Source of the DNA: Opitutales bacterium
GTDB taxonomy: Bacteria; Verrucomicrobiota; Verrucomicrobiia; Opitutales; UBA953
Assembly (NCBI GenBank): GCA_017935025.1
Contig: JAGBIL010000010.1
Location: 1-64,000, forward strand
Length of the DNA stretch: 64,000 bases
Direction of reading: 5' to 3'
A program made the position numbers and the translations under genes. How positions within the stretch are numbered: position 1 is the first letter of the stretch; every line of letters starts with the position of its first letter. Positions 43,464 through 52,857 of this stretch are shown one piece after another. The notes below the pieces were generated by a model. It made no database searches and was not told the origin of the DNA. It saw only the letters and a program-made list of their open reading frames with translations.

Positions 43464-46400
43464 TTAACGATGACTGCGACGATGCCGCGAAACAGCGAGC
43501 GCAATCGCGCCCACGCCCGCGAGCAAACTAAACGCCGAAGGTTCGGGAATGCTGTAGCCCACAAAAACCGTTCCCGCCTGCGCATCCGGAATTTTTGTTT
43601 CCGCATCGTAAATTTCATCTCCGACTTTGAACTTCACGCGGCTCAAATCCATGTCGGGGCTGCCGTTCACTGCCAGAATAGAAAACGTATTATCGCCTTC
43701 CTCCACAACAAGCATCAGTTCTCCCGCCGAGGCCAAATCAGTAAAATCAAGCGACAGGTTTGCCCCCGCTCCGAGCTTCACGGTTTTCAACGCCGTCAAA
43801 TCGGCAGTACTCCCGATTGAAAGCGACGTTCCCGTCGCCAGATCCAACGTCGATGCGCCGCCGAGAGATGTTACCTTCGTCGACGTATTCCCCGTAACAC
43901 TCACCGTGTTAAAATCCGAAAGCGTCGCCTCGAAGTTCTTCACCGTGACATTCTCCAAGACCAGCGTTTTCGTTCCCTTGACGTTTGTCCCGCCGGAAAT
44001 TGTTCCCGCATAACGGTCTACCCCGTTCATGCTGTTACCGGCACCCAAATTTTTGAGCGTAACCGTCGAGTTTCCGGTGATCGTTCCTCCTGTTCCTCCT
44101 GCCGAGATTGTGCACCATTGCTCCGCAGGAGAAGCACGAAGCTGTGCTATATTCCCGTCAAGCGTTACGCTGGTATTTCCGTTGATCGTGCCTCCCGATC
44201 CGCCGCCGTAAATGCCTCCGAGAATCGTTCCACCCGTCACGGAAACCGACGCATTTCCGTTGATTGTATCGCCGCTTCCGCCTCCGTAAATTGCGCCGGA
44301 AATTGTGCCCCCCGTTACCGTAACGGAACTGGCTACCCCCGTGGGGCTTCCCGCTTGCGGCGAAACGGCACCAACACGCCCGGCGAAACCGCCGCCGTAC
44401 ACATCTCCTTTAAGCGCGCCTCCGTTGACAAAAATTTTCGTTTGTCCGATAGACTGCCCGTTATTTGCCGTGTGCAACCCTCCGATAACATCGTAATTAA
44501 ACGTTCCCGCGCCGATTTGCACATGGAGCGTCCCGGTAATGCTCGCATTGTAGCCTCCGGCAACAGAAACAGAATTCGTATTCGTAAACGAATTAAAAAC
44601 CGACTCCTCCGCAACAAAATCCAGATAGACGCTGCCTTGAACCACACCCGACGAGTTTACCGCACCGAAAACCGTACTGCCGCCGGTATTCGTTCCCGTA
44701 AGGCGCATCGTGATATTGCCGTTCAGATACTCGCCCGTATGTCCTCCGTACCAAGACGATGCGCTCCCGCCCTGGATTTCGACAAAAAGAGACCCCGTGT
44801 ATCTCCCGTCATTAGCATAAATATGCGTGGCGCTTCCCCCGGAAACACGAAGTAGCGCCGTCGACCATTCAGCACCGGCAAACCCAGACGCATCCTGCAC
44901 GGAATATTGCCCCGAAGCCACCAGGCCGTTTTTTTCAATAGCTATCCACCCCGACGGACCGCCAATCAACCCCTGCGGAGTTGCCGAAGGAACAAAACTC
45001 GGATCCGAAGCATAGTACGCATTTGCCGTATTGGTATAACGCGTCGTATCCGGAGCATAGGATCCCGTTCCGTCCATGGAAAAATTTTCCAACAAAACGG
45101 TTCCCGTTCCGGAATAGCTGAACGTCACGCCGCTCTTGTTCGTTCCCGTAGTCGCGCCCAAACCTTGCCCGATCAGCATATCGTCAAGCCAAACATAAAA
45201 TCCGGAGGCGAGTCCCTCCGCCGCGTTCCCGACAACGTAAGAAACTCGAAGCGACTCCTTGTTTTTCGACATATCCTTGGAATACAACACCGTATCCCCC
45301 CACTGGATATACGCTTCATTAATATTCAAAACGCCGTAACGCTGCGAATCTCCGACCGTAACGCTCATGTAGTTGGTCTTATCCCATCCGTCAATCGCTC
45401 CGTTTCCGAGCTGTAGCCCGAAATCCACGGTAAACCCGTCCTTGAGCTCCGCCCCCGAGTCCCAACCGACAGTCAGCGAAGACTGTCCCGCCTCGGAGAA
45501 ACTTAATGCACCGTTTTGAACCGCAACTCCGCTTGAACTGATTCCAACACCTACGGGAACGCTTTCAAACGAAGCAAAATGCTTACTGAAATCAGATTCT
45601 GCCTTGCGGGCTTGCCCTGCCGTGCGCCCCGCATAACCGAGCGCCTTTGCGGCATTCCCCGCTATAATCAAATCCCCCTGTGCATTCGGATGAAGACCGT
45701 CGGTGCCCGGCTTATTAAACATCGAAGAGCACCCGAAAAACGGAGTTTCCGAAGCCACATCAATGATGCCTTCGTTCACGTCGACGTATGTAATTTTTTT
45801 CCCGTTAGTCTTATTGTAATTCTCAACCCATGTTCCGAGCTTCACGTTGTAAGCGGCGACATCCCCGTGAACTTTTGCATCATTGCTGTTCAAATGCGTT
45901 GTCCAGGAGGGGATGGAAAAGACCGTAACATTCGCATTCGCATTACTCTGATACATCGCGTCGACAATCGTTTTCATATCGCCGCCGGAGAGATTTTCTC
46001 CAAGTAAATTATTTACCTTCTCTACAGTTACTCCGGCTGCCGTATTATCCGAAAGCAAGTCATTCGTCCCAATCAGAAGAAAAAACGTGTCCGCACTGTA
46101 TACATTTCCGCTATACGCTCCGCCTTTATTATCCGTCTGAGAAAGTCCAAGCCAATTTGAAATATTCGTAAAATCAAATCGGCCTCCGGTGCCCCTCATT
46201 ACTCCCGCAATCTCCCACGCACGCGCACTCGCCTGCGAGCTGTGTGCATTGCTGAAACCCACGCCACCGTAAATTTCTCCGTTGGAAACGCCGCCCGAAT
46301 GATGCCCCGATTTATAACCTACTCCGTTATAAAGGACTCCGTTATCAACCAAAATTTTGTGCATTTCCCAGCGATACGAGGCCGAATTTACCCCGTGAGT

Positions 46401-46535
46401 TATCGAATCGCCGACAAACATTACATTACCCAGGTTGAACTGTGAAATCTGTGCGTTGCTCGCGGCACCCGACGCAAAAACCCCGGAATATGCGCTTCCG
46501 GCAACGATTAAAGATAGTAGTGTGAGACTTTTCAT
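43464..46535 (-). CDS. GDSL/SGNH hydrolase with repeat stalk and PEP-CTERM tail
   Basis: From MKSLTLLSLIVAGSAYS (46535) it has 1023 residues. A signal peptide is followed by an SGNH hydrolase: block I VMFVGDSITHG (Ser44), block III LLIGTNDLL, block V DGLHPNAQGD. A LamG/carbohydrate-binding-like beta-region (about 330-490) follows. Then comes a long glycine-rich repeat stalk with autotransporter-adhesin-type units (GGTISGAIYGGGSGDTINGNASVSVTGGT...). The end is SIPEPSAFSLLAGVGAIALAVSRHRR, a PEP-CTERM surface-sorting tail, so the protein is presumably processed by an exosortase (not in window). A sugar-ester-type esterase anchored at the surface is plausible. Confidence 0.85.
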   Translation of the reverse strand: MKSLTLLSLIVAGSAYSGVFASGAASNAQISQFNLGNVMFVGDSITHGVNSASYRWEMHKILVDNGVLYNGVGYKSGHHSGGVSNGEIYGGVGFSNAHSSQASARAWEIAGVMRGTGGRFDFTNISNWLGLSQTDNKGGAYSGNVYSADTFFLLIGTNDLLSDNTAAGVTVEKVNNLLGENLSGGDMKTIVDAMYQSNANANVTVFSIPSWTTHLNSNDAKVHGDVAAYNVKLGTWVENYNKTNGKKITYVDVNEGIIDVASETPFFGCSSMFNKPGTDGLHPNAQGDLIIAGNAAKALGYAGRTAGQARKAESDFSKHFASFESVPVGVGISSSGVAVQNGALSFSEAGQSSLTVGWDSGAELKDGFTVDFGLQLGNGAIDGWDKTNYMSVTVGDSQRYGVLNINEAYIQWGDTVLYSKDMSKNKESLRVSYVVGNAAEGLASGFYVWLDDMLIGQGLGATTGTNKSGVTFSYSGTGTVLLENFSMDGTGSYAPDTTRYTNTANAYYASDPSFVPSATPQGLIGGPSGWIAIEKNGLVASGQYSVQDASGFAGAEWSTALLRVSGGSATHIYANDGRYTGSLFVEIQGGSASSWYGGHTGEYLNGNITMRLTGTNTGGSTVFGAVNSSGVVQGSVYLDFVAEESVFNSFTNTNSVSVAGGYNASITGTLHVQIGAGTFNYDVIGGLHTANNGQSIGQTKIFVNGGALKGDVYGGGFAGRVGAVSPQAGSPTGVASSVTVTGGTISGAIYGGGSGDTINGNASVSVTGGTILGGIYGGGSGGTINGNTSVTLDGNIAQLRASPAEQWCTISAGGTGGTITGNSTVTLKNLGAGNSMNGVDRYAGTISGGTNVKGTKTLVLENVTVKNFEATLSDFNTVSVTGNTSTKVTSLGGASTLDLATGTSLSIGSTADLTALKTVKLGAGANLSLDFTDLASAGELMLVVEEGDNTFSILAVNGSPDMDLSRVKFKVGDEIYDAETKIPDAQAGTVFVGYSIPEPSAFSLLAGVGAIALAVSRHRRSHR

Positions 46536-46620
46536 GTTTACTTTCCGGGTAGACAAAAGACAAAAAACATCCCTACATCAACAAAAAAACTAAAAAACCA
46601 CCATTTTGGTAGATTTCATC

Positions 46621-46742
46621 TTGACTCGTATTTTATTTTTTGTCTGACTCTCGTACAAGGTTGAGCCAATTTATTGAGTCTGACTCAATATAACTCAAGC
46701 TTCTCGAAATAAAACAGTCCTTAATCTACACAATCAAAATAT
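46621..46742. promoter_or_regulatory. Divergent intergenic control region with GACTC palindrome
   Basis: Between the two divergent PEP-CTERM genes lies the palindrome ATTGAGTC-T-GACTCAAT (46673-46689; identical arms apart from the central base). A second half-site TGTCTGACTC lies at 46641-46650 and a third GACTC at 46623. The spacing and symmetry fit a dimeric regulator's operator shared by both genes. No recognised promoter boxes were fixed with confidence. Confidence 0.55.
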
Positions 46743-47630
46743 ATGAAAAGTATAATCACTACTGCACTGCTTTGTGCAGCTGCTGTCTCCGCCAACGCGG
46801 CTTGGTCGACAAACCTCTGGGAACAGAGTACCGACACGGTTAAATACACATACACTCAAGATTCTCAGGTTCAGTTGGTTCCCAATAATGGGGGGCTGAT
46901 CTTCCATGAAACCGACGGTTCCAGCAGAGAGGTCCAGGTCCACACCGACCCGAAGGTAATCGTGGATTTCACGAAAGACGCTCGCTATGAGCTGTCTTAC
47001 AGAATCCGGGTCATAGGCAGCACCAACAACGGCTCTTTCCCCTACTGCAACCTCTCTCTTGTTACAGACAAGAACGATGCCAGCATTCTCTTCGGCAATT
47101 CAAACAACACGCCTTGCCAAATCGGGATTATCCCGCAAAGAGACGTAACGACGAGCTCCCAGATGGAGTCGCTCACCGCAGTCTCCAGCGGGACGCTCGT
47201 ATATTCGACAAACTGGAAATCAGGCGCCCTTTCCGAAGGATTCTATACATACAAAATCATCTTTGAAACATTTGCGGACAATAGCATTAACGACAAAATT
47301 TACTTCGGTGTTTCAAAGGACGGGGGAGAAACAGCATATCAGACGATCGTCAACTCTAGTCACCTGGGCTTGGGGGGGCACACGAGCAAAGTTTTCGACG
47401 ATATCGGATTCCATCTTAATGGTGCCGATTTTACATCCGACACCATAACCACAGAGGGTTTCGGCGGCATCAAGCTCTTCTCTACAGGATCGACCTATAC
47501 GGTGTACAGCCGTACGGCAGAAGAAATTAAACAACCCGAACCCAACGTTCCGGAGCCGTCGGCATTCGGTTTGTTGGCGGGCTTGGGCGCAATTGCGCTC
47601 GCGGTATCGCGCCGCCGCCGTTCCCGCTAA
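46743..47630 (+). CDS. PEP-CTERM protein of unknown function
   Basis: A 295-residue exported protein with a clear signal peptide (ending VSANA-AWS) and a PEP-CTERM tail (EPNVPEPSAFGLLAGLGAIALAVSRRRR). The body (about 20-255) looks beta-sandwich-like (FHETDGSSREVQVHTDPKVIVDF). I do not recognise its family. The GGGAACG word is missing apart from one copy at the very end, and codon use is richer in A/T than in neighbouring genes. That may mean it came in more recently than its surroundings. Confidence 0.75.
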   Translation: MKSIITTALLCAAAVSANAAWSTNLWEQSTDTVKYTYTQDSQVQLVPNNGGLIFHETDGSSREVQVHTDPKVIVDFTKDARYELSYRIRVIGSTNNGSFPYCNLSLVTDKNDASILFGNSNNTPCQIGIIPQRDVTTSSQMESLTAVSSGTLVYSTNWKSGALSEGFYTYKIIFETFADNSINDKIYFGVSKDGGETAYQTIVNSSHLGLGGHTSKVFDDIGFHLNGADFTSDTITTEGFGGIKLFSTGSTYTVYSRTAEEIKQPEPNVPEPSAFGLLAGLGAIALAVSRRRRSR

Positions 47631-47656
47631 GATCCGGTCTAAACGGAATCAGAGCC

Positions 47657-47695
47657 CTTGCCTCTCCGGTATTTCACTCGGAGAGGCTTTTTTTT
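47657..47695 (+). terminator. Intrinsic terminator after the PEP-CTERM gene
   Basis: The stem GCCTCTCCG / CGGAGAGGC is followed by eight T residues. It is a clean terminator for the preceding gene. Confidence 0.9.
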
Positions 47696-47699
47696 CTGC

Positions 47700-48322
47700 C
47701 GTAAAATTTTAATTCGAGCCGCGACTCCTCCTCCACGGGAACACGGAATTGTTTTTTATCCACAAATTCCACGAATTTTGTCATGGAGGACAGGCGTCTC
47801 GCCTGTCCTCTTTTTAGTCTTTCAGGACAATTTTTACTTCTCCGTTGACCCAAGGTGTCGTTCACTTCGCGAATTTGCCGCCGGGCTATAATCCGAACGG
47901 CTTTCAGCTGTTTATTTTACAGAAACAACAATTTCTCTCACGGGAACACGGATACACAGGGTTTAGATGGGAATGAAGGTCTCCTGACCTTCATCATTGC
48001 AGGAACGAAATAGCGTTTCTGCGAAAATTCGTCCGTCGCGCGGGGAAGACAGGAATGTCTTCCCTCCTATTCTATTTTCCGGGTAAAAACACGTGCCGAA
48101 AGCGCAACAAGAACACAGCCCGTGGCGGATATCCGCCTTGCTCGCCAATCCCGAATTTCAAATCGCGAATCCCGAATTAAAAATTCCGTGTATTTCCGTG
48201 CATCGCGTGGTTAAAAAAGCTCCGTGTGCGCTTACGGGGGCGACACGTTTCGCAAATTTGTTTCGCGTTCTCGCGCGGGAACGCGTATCGTTTCCTTTCC
48301 ACACTTTTTCAATTTAAACATC
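47700..48322. other. Gene-free region upstream of lysS with small hairpins
   Basis: About 620 bp with no convincing reading frame. It holds three small stem-loops of different arm sequence: AGGACAGGC-GTCTC-GCCTGTCCT (47787-47809, followed by CTTTTT), TGAAGGT-CTCCTG-ACCTTCA (47974-47993) and GGAAGAC-AGGAAT-GTCTTCC (48044-48063). The 15-bp word ACACGGAATTGTTTT at 47741 reappears downstream of lysS at 50091. The pieces look like decayed repeats rather than a gene. Confidence 0.6.
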
Positions 48323-49957
48323 ATGAGCGAAGAACAGAAAAAATCAGCCAACTCTCTCGCAGATATTTCTCACGACCTTTTTGCCGTGCGTATGGAAAAG
48401 CTCAACCAGCTTCGCGCCGCCGGTGAAGACCCGTTTCGCGCCAACTGGAACCAAACGCACACGTCCAAGGACTGCGTCGCCGTCATGCAGCCCGCCATCG
48501 ACGCCGCCAAAGCCGCGGGAACGGACATTCACGAAATCCCGTCCACGACCGAGGAAGTTTCCGTCGCCGGGCGCGTCATTGCCATTCGTATCATGGGCAA
48601 AGCGAGCTTCATGAAGCTCCTTGATCGCGACGGCGTGCAGCAGGTTTACCTCACGCGCGACATTCTCGGCGAAGACCGCTACAACAAGCATTTTAAGAAA
48701 ATGGTCGACATCGGGGACTTTGTCGGCGTTCGCGGCGAGCTTTTTGTCACGAAAACCGGAGAAGTTACCGTGCGTGCCCGCGCCTACGAACTCGTTGCGA
48801 AAGCGCTTCGTCCGCTCCCGGAAAAATGGCACGGAATCACGGACGAAGAGCAGGTTTCCCGCCAGCGCTACCTCGACCTGATCGCGAATGCGGATTCTAA
48901 AAAACGCCTTTTGCAACGCTCGCAAATCATTGCCGAAATCCGCAAATTCCTCTGGGAACGCGACTTCGTCGAAGTCGAAACGCCGTCGTTGCACCCGATT
49001 GCCGGCGGCGCGGCGGCACGCCCGTTCATCACGCATTTTAACGCGCTCGACTGCGAATTTTTCCTGCGCATTGCGCTCGAACTTCACTTGAAGCGCTGCC
49101 TCGTCGGCGGGATCGAACGCGTCTTTGAAATCGGCCGCGTTTTCCGCAACGAGGGTATCGACCGCCGCCACAATCCGGAATTTACGATGATGGAAATCTA
49201 TCAGGCGTATTCCGACTACGAAGGCATGATGACGCTCATCCGCGAACTCATTCAGCACCTTTGCAAAACCGTTATCGGCACAACAACGATTACGCGCTAC
49301 GACGGGCAGGTTATCGAGCTCGGCGGTGAATGGCGCGTTGCCGATTACAAAGACCTCGTGCGGGAACGCACCGGACGCGCCGACTGGTTTGAACTTTCCA
49401 AAGCGGAAAAAATCGCCGAATGCCGTCGCATGGCGGACGAAATCCGCGCCCAAGCCAAGGCGGAAGCCGAAGCACGGGGCGAAGAACTGAAAAACAAGGA
49501 CCTCATGGTTCCGGATCCGCGCGAAGACTGGGAAGATTATGAAGTCACCAACGAAGTTTACGGCAAGCTCATCGAGCCGAATCTGATTCAGCCGACCTTC
49601 GTCACGCACATCATGAAAGAACTTTGCCCGCTCGCAAAAATCAATGAAAAGGACCCGAGCGTCATCGACGTTTTCGAGCTTTGCATCAACGGGCAGGAAA
49701 TCGCTCCCGCGTACTCCGAACAAAACGACCCGATTACGCAGCGCACGATGTTTGAGCTCCAAGCCGGCGAAGAACAGCAGAAAATCGACCAGGACTTCCT
49801 CGTCGCGATGGAACACGGTATGCCGCCCGCCGGCGGCATGGGCGTCGGCATCGACCGTCTTTGTATGCTCCTGACCGGGTGCGCGAACATCCGCGAAACG
49901 ATTCTCTTCCCGACGCTCAAGCCGGACTACGTTTCCGGCCCGCAAAAAAAAGATTAA
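48323..49957 (+). CDS. lysS: Lysyl-tRNA synthetase, class II
   Basis: I set the start at MSEEQKKSANSLADISHDL (48323); 544 residues. An OB-fold anticodon-binding domain lies at about 70-180 (VAGRVIAIRIMGKASFMKL). Class II motif 1 is at LWERDFVEVETPSLHPIAGGA, motif 2 at RNEGIDRRHNPEFTMMEIY and motif 3 at GMGVGIDRLCML. The stretch EIRAQAKAEAEARGEELKNKD is an unusual charged insertion in the catalytic domain. A hairpin containing the GGGAACG word follows the stop. Confidence 0.97.
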   Translation: MSEEQKKSANSLADISHDLFAVRMEKLNQLRAAGEDPFRANWNQTHTSKDCVAVMQPAIDAAKAAGTDIHEIPSTTEEVSVAGRVIAIRIMGKASFMKLLDRDGVQQVYLTRDILGEDRYNKHFKKMVDIGDFVGVRGELFVTKTGEVTVRARAYELVAKALRPLPEKWHGITDEEQVSRQRYLDLIANADSKKRLLQRSQIIAEIRKFLWERDFVEVETPSLHPIAGGAAARPFITHFNALDCEFFLRIALELHLKRCLVGGIERVFEIGRVFRNEGIDRRHNPEFTMMEIYQAYSDYEGMMTLIRELIQHLCKTVIGTTTITRYDGQVIELGGEWRVADYKDLVRERTGRADWFELSKAEKIAECRRMADEIRAQAKAEAEARGEELKNKDLMVPDPREDWEDYEVTNEVYGKLIEPNLIQPTFVTHIMKELCPLAKINEKDPSVIDVFELCINGQEIAPAYSEQNDPITQRTMFELQAGEEQQKIDQDFLVAMEHGMPPAGGMGVGIDRLCMLLTGCANIRETILFPTLKPDYVSGPQKKD

Positions 49958-49980
49958 AGATTAGAGCTTAAAGCTTAGAG

Positions 49981-50021
49981 AAAAGCGTTCCCGTGGAGAA
50001 CTTCGCAGGAACGCTTTTTTC
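49981..50021 (+). terminator. lysS terminator, stem carrying GCGTTCC / GGAACGC
   Basis: AAAAGCGTTCC pairs with GGAACGCTTTTTT, a good stem with a T-run. The left arm contains one GCGTTCCCG word and the right arm a degenerate copy. Confidence 0.85.
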
Positions 50022-50462
50022 GTTGGGAGAAGCGGACTCCGGCCGCTTCCGAGTGATACGCGATTTTTTGAACCACGGAAAGCACGAAAAACACGGAATT
50101 GTTTTACAAAAAACGGCTGGCTTAGAGCGAGTTTTTCCATTGCGCCGCGAGTACGTTTTCGGAGCAAATACGCCGTTCCCGCGGTACGATTTTGTCGTTG
50201 CCCGTTTCCCCAAGCTCCGCTCGCCCTGCTCGCTTCGCATGGGGTTATTAACGTGAAGCCTCTTCGGGGCTTTTGAATTTCCTACAAAAAATAAAGACGA
50301 ACAGCAGAAACGGCTATCCTCCTTTAAAAAACCTTCTTTTACTTTGCGTCTTTTGCGCTAAAAAAATCATCCGTAAAAATCCATGGTTTTAATGCATTCG
50401 AACGTTTCCGCCGAAAGAAATCGCTTGCGGGGACGAGGTACGTTTCTCACTGTTAATTTTCC
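50022..50462. other. Gene-free region between lysS and the acyltransferase gene
   Basis: About 440 bp with no convincing gene. It contains CACGGAAAGCACGAAAAACACGG repeats, the word ACACGGAATTGTTTT shared with 47741, and a stretch CTTTGCGTCTTTTGCGC that resembles the hairpin arm at 25251. It looks like decayed repeat DNA. Confidence 0.55.
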
Positions 50463-51644
50463 ATGAACGTTTCCGAAAAAACCGCTTCTCCCGTTCCCGC
50501 GCAACGCCTTGAATCGCTCGACGCGCTGCGCGGGTTCGATTTGTTCGTGCTGACAATGCTCGGTCCCGTGATGCACGCGTGGCTCGGGCATCACCCGAAC
50601 GGGGCGTGGCACATTGCTCATTGGACCCACGCGACGTGGGAAGGATTTTTGGCGTGGGACCTTGTCATGCCGCTTTTCATGTTTATGGCGGGCGTTTCGA
50701 TACCGTTTGCGATGTCAAAATACGTCGGAGAAAATGCGACGCTCCCGCGCTCGCACGCGCTGTGGCGTATTTTTCGCCGTGTCATTACGTTGTGGATACT
50801 CGGTTGCGTGGCGCAGGGAAATTTGCTCGCGTTTGACCCGAACGCTTTCAAACCGCTCACCAACACGCTTCAAGCCATCGCCATCGGCTACGCGGGAGCG
50901 GCGATCGCGTTTCTTTTTCTGAATTGGAAAAAACAGATTGCGCTCGCCGTCGCCCTGCTCGCCGTTTTCACGACGGGATGCCTGCTTTTCGGCGAATGGC
51001 AGGCGGCGGGAACGTCGCCCTGGGCGCGGGAACTGAATTTTCCGGCAACGCTTGATAAAATTCTGCTCGGGCGCTGGCGCGATTGCGCGAGCGTTTCCGC
51101 TGACGGGAAAGTGATTTTCCCGGGCTACTACGATACGGCGTGGATTTGGTGCTCGCTGACTTTTATCGCAACGGTGATGAGCGGTGTTTTCACAGGAATA
51201 TTGCTCAAAAACAAAACGTTTTCGCAGAAGAAAAAATTCCTGGCGCTCGTTGCGGCGGGAACGGGATTAGTCGCGCTGGGCTGGCTCGGTCTCGCGTCGG
51301 GAATGCCTGTGATTAAGCGGATTTGGACGGGAACGTTCACTCTGGTTTCGTCCGGATACTGCGTGTTGCTGATGGCGGCGTTTTACGGCGTGGTTGATTG
51401 GCTCGGATGGAAACGTTGGGCGGGTTGGCTGAAAATCATCGGGATGAACTCTATTCTCGCTTATATGCTCAGTCCTGAAGTCGGATTGATAAATTTCAAC
51501 GGGATTTCGCGCCCGTTGCTCGGCGGATTGCTACAAGCGTGCGATGTTGCCCGTCCGGAGATCTTTTTCGCCGCCGGAAACGCCGCCATACTTTTCCTTA
51601 TTCTTTGGCTTTGCTACCGCGCCAAAATTTTCCTCAGAGCGTAA
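50463..51644 (+). CDS. HGSNAT/DUF5009-like membrane acyltransferase
   Basis: A 393-residue membrane protein with about ten helices. The N-terminal ALRGFDLFVLTMLGPVMHAW and the loop PLFMFMAGVSIPFAMSKY match DUF5009 / heparan-alpha-glucosaminide N-acetyltransferase-like proteins (the YeiB superfamily), which acylate sugars across a membrane. The C-terminal segment (WLKIIGMNSILAYMLSPEVG) is also typical. The exact substrate is not deducible. A GGGAACG-pair hairpin terminates it. Confidence 0.8.
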   Translation: MNVSEKTASPVPAQRLESLDALRGFDLFVLTMLGPVMHAWLGHHPNGAWHIAHWTHATWEGFLAWDLVMPLFMFMAGVSIPFAMSKYVGENATLPRSHALWRIFRRVITLWILGCVAQGNLLAFDPNAFKPLTNTLQAIAIGYAGAAIAFLFLNWKKQIALAVALLAVFTTGCLLFGEWQAAGTSPWARELNFPATLDKILLGRWRDCASVSADGKVIFPGYYDTAWIWCSLTFIATVMSGVFTGILLKNKTFSQKKKFLALVAAGTGLVALGWLGLASGMPVIKRIWTGTFTLVSSGYCVLLMAAFYGVVDWLGWKRWAGWLKIIGMNSILAYMLSPEVGLINFNGISRPLLGGLLQACDVARPEIFFAAGNAAILFLILWLCYRAKIFLRA

Positions 51645-51684
51645 AAAAACTGTTCCCGTGAAGCAACCTCACGGGAACGTTTTT
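51645..51684 (+). terminator. Terminator with inverted GGGAACG pair after the acyltransferase gene
   Basis: GTTCCCGTG (51652-51660) pairs with CACGGGAAC (51670-51678) and is followed by GTTTTTG. Confidence 0.8.
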
Positions 51685-51727
51685 GGGAAAGGGGAAGAAA
51701 ACTAAAAACTTTTCGAGAGTTTTTCTT

Positions 51728-52789
51728 TTACTGCCTGCGACGGCGGGAAACAGCAAACGCGAGCGCAAACGTTCCCGCGAGCAAACCGAACGCAGACGGC
51801 TCGGGAACGGCAACCGTCCAACCCATCGCCTTCAGCAAAGTCAATTCCTCGGACGTGAGTTCGCGGCGAATTTTCCCGTTGGCAATCGCGTAAGACATCT
51901 GCGGTTCCTCGCCCGTTCCCGTCGCTTCGACGTGCGACATCGAAGAGCCGGAGGAATATGTTGTCGGGTTGTAAACTTTCAGTGTGGAAAGTTGGAGTTC
52001 GCCGGAATCCGTTTCACCCGTTTTCAAAAAATATTCTTTCCCTGTAGAAAACTCTACGTTCTGCTCGTAATTTACCCAACCGGGATGATCTACAGAGTCC
52101 TTTGCCTCGAAAACATTAACGAGGTCGCCGTTCGCGTTTTTCGAGACCAACAGCGTGTCGAAAGTCGTAACGGAAGTAAACGCATCCCCGTTACCCAAAT
52201 AAACGTTTCCCCACATAGCATCTCCGCTACAAAAAGAATCAAAACCCATCAAATGCCCGATCTCGTGTACAAGTACGCTTTGCAAATCGTACTGGCTATG
52301 CTGAATCCCCGTTTCCGACTCGCCGTAATAAAAATCCATATTTGTGGAAATTCTCACGAGAGATGTCGTTTCCTTGTTTGCGAGATTATAGTACGCGCCG
52401 CTATAAGCGTGTTCCCGCAATGCAGCTTCCCCGTTGGAATAACAAACTCCGGAATACGGATTCCAATAGTACAACGGATTCGCGCCGCCGAGCGCCCCCG
52501 ATGTTAAATTCTGCCACAGGAAAGCAATTTTTACTTTTTCCGTGGAATCGGTAACGATAACGTCGCTCCAATAATTGAGCGCGCGACCGACGCAATCTTT
52601 TACCTCCTGAGTCCAATCCTGCGAGCCTTGATTATTACCCCACCAATTCGACGAAAAGACATCGCCGTTCCCGTAAAAGGAAACTTCAAAATTCCCGTAA
52701 GTTACCGTTTCGACAGCAGCAAACGCGGGCAAAGCGAGCAACCCGGCGCCGGCACAAAGCAACATTCGTTTCCAATTCGTTTTCGTCAT
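51728..52789 (-). CDS. Matrixin-like zinc metalloprotease with PEP-CTERM tail
   Basis: I set the start at MTKTNWKRMLLCAGAGLL (52789); 353 residues. A signal peptide ends at AFAAVE. The catalytic zinc motif is VLVHEIGHLMGFDSF (HExxHxxGxD), typical of matrixin-like peptidases. The end is VPEPSAFGLLAGTFALAFAVSRRRR, a PEP-CTERM tail, so the enzyme is probably surface-displayed. It is a third PEP-CTERM protein in the window, next to the ychF gene. Confidence 0.85.
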   Translation of the reverse strand: MTKTNWKRMLLCAGAGLLALPAFAAVETVTYGNFEVSFYGNGDVFSSNWWGNNQGSQDWTQEVKDCVGRALNYWSDVIVTDSTEKVKIAFLWQNLTSGALGGANPLYYWNPYSGVCYSNGEAALREHAYSGAYYNLANKETTSLVRISTNMDFYYGESETGIQHSQYDLQSVLVHEIGHLMGFDSFCSGDAMWGNVYLGNGDAFTSVTTFDTLLVSKNANGDLVNVFEAKDSVDHPGWVNYEQNVEFSTGKEYFLKTGETDSGELQLSTLKVYNPTTYSSGSSMSHVEATGTGEEPQMSYAIANGKIRRELTSEELTLLKAMGWTVAVPEPSAFGLLAGTFALAFAVSRRRRQ

Positions 52790-52857
52790 GTTAGTAAACA
52801 TTACGAAAACTCTACCGTTTTAATAACGATTAACAAGCGGAAATTTCCCGAGCGTCC

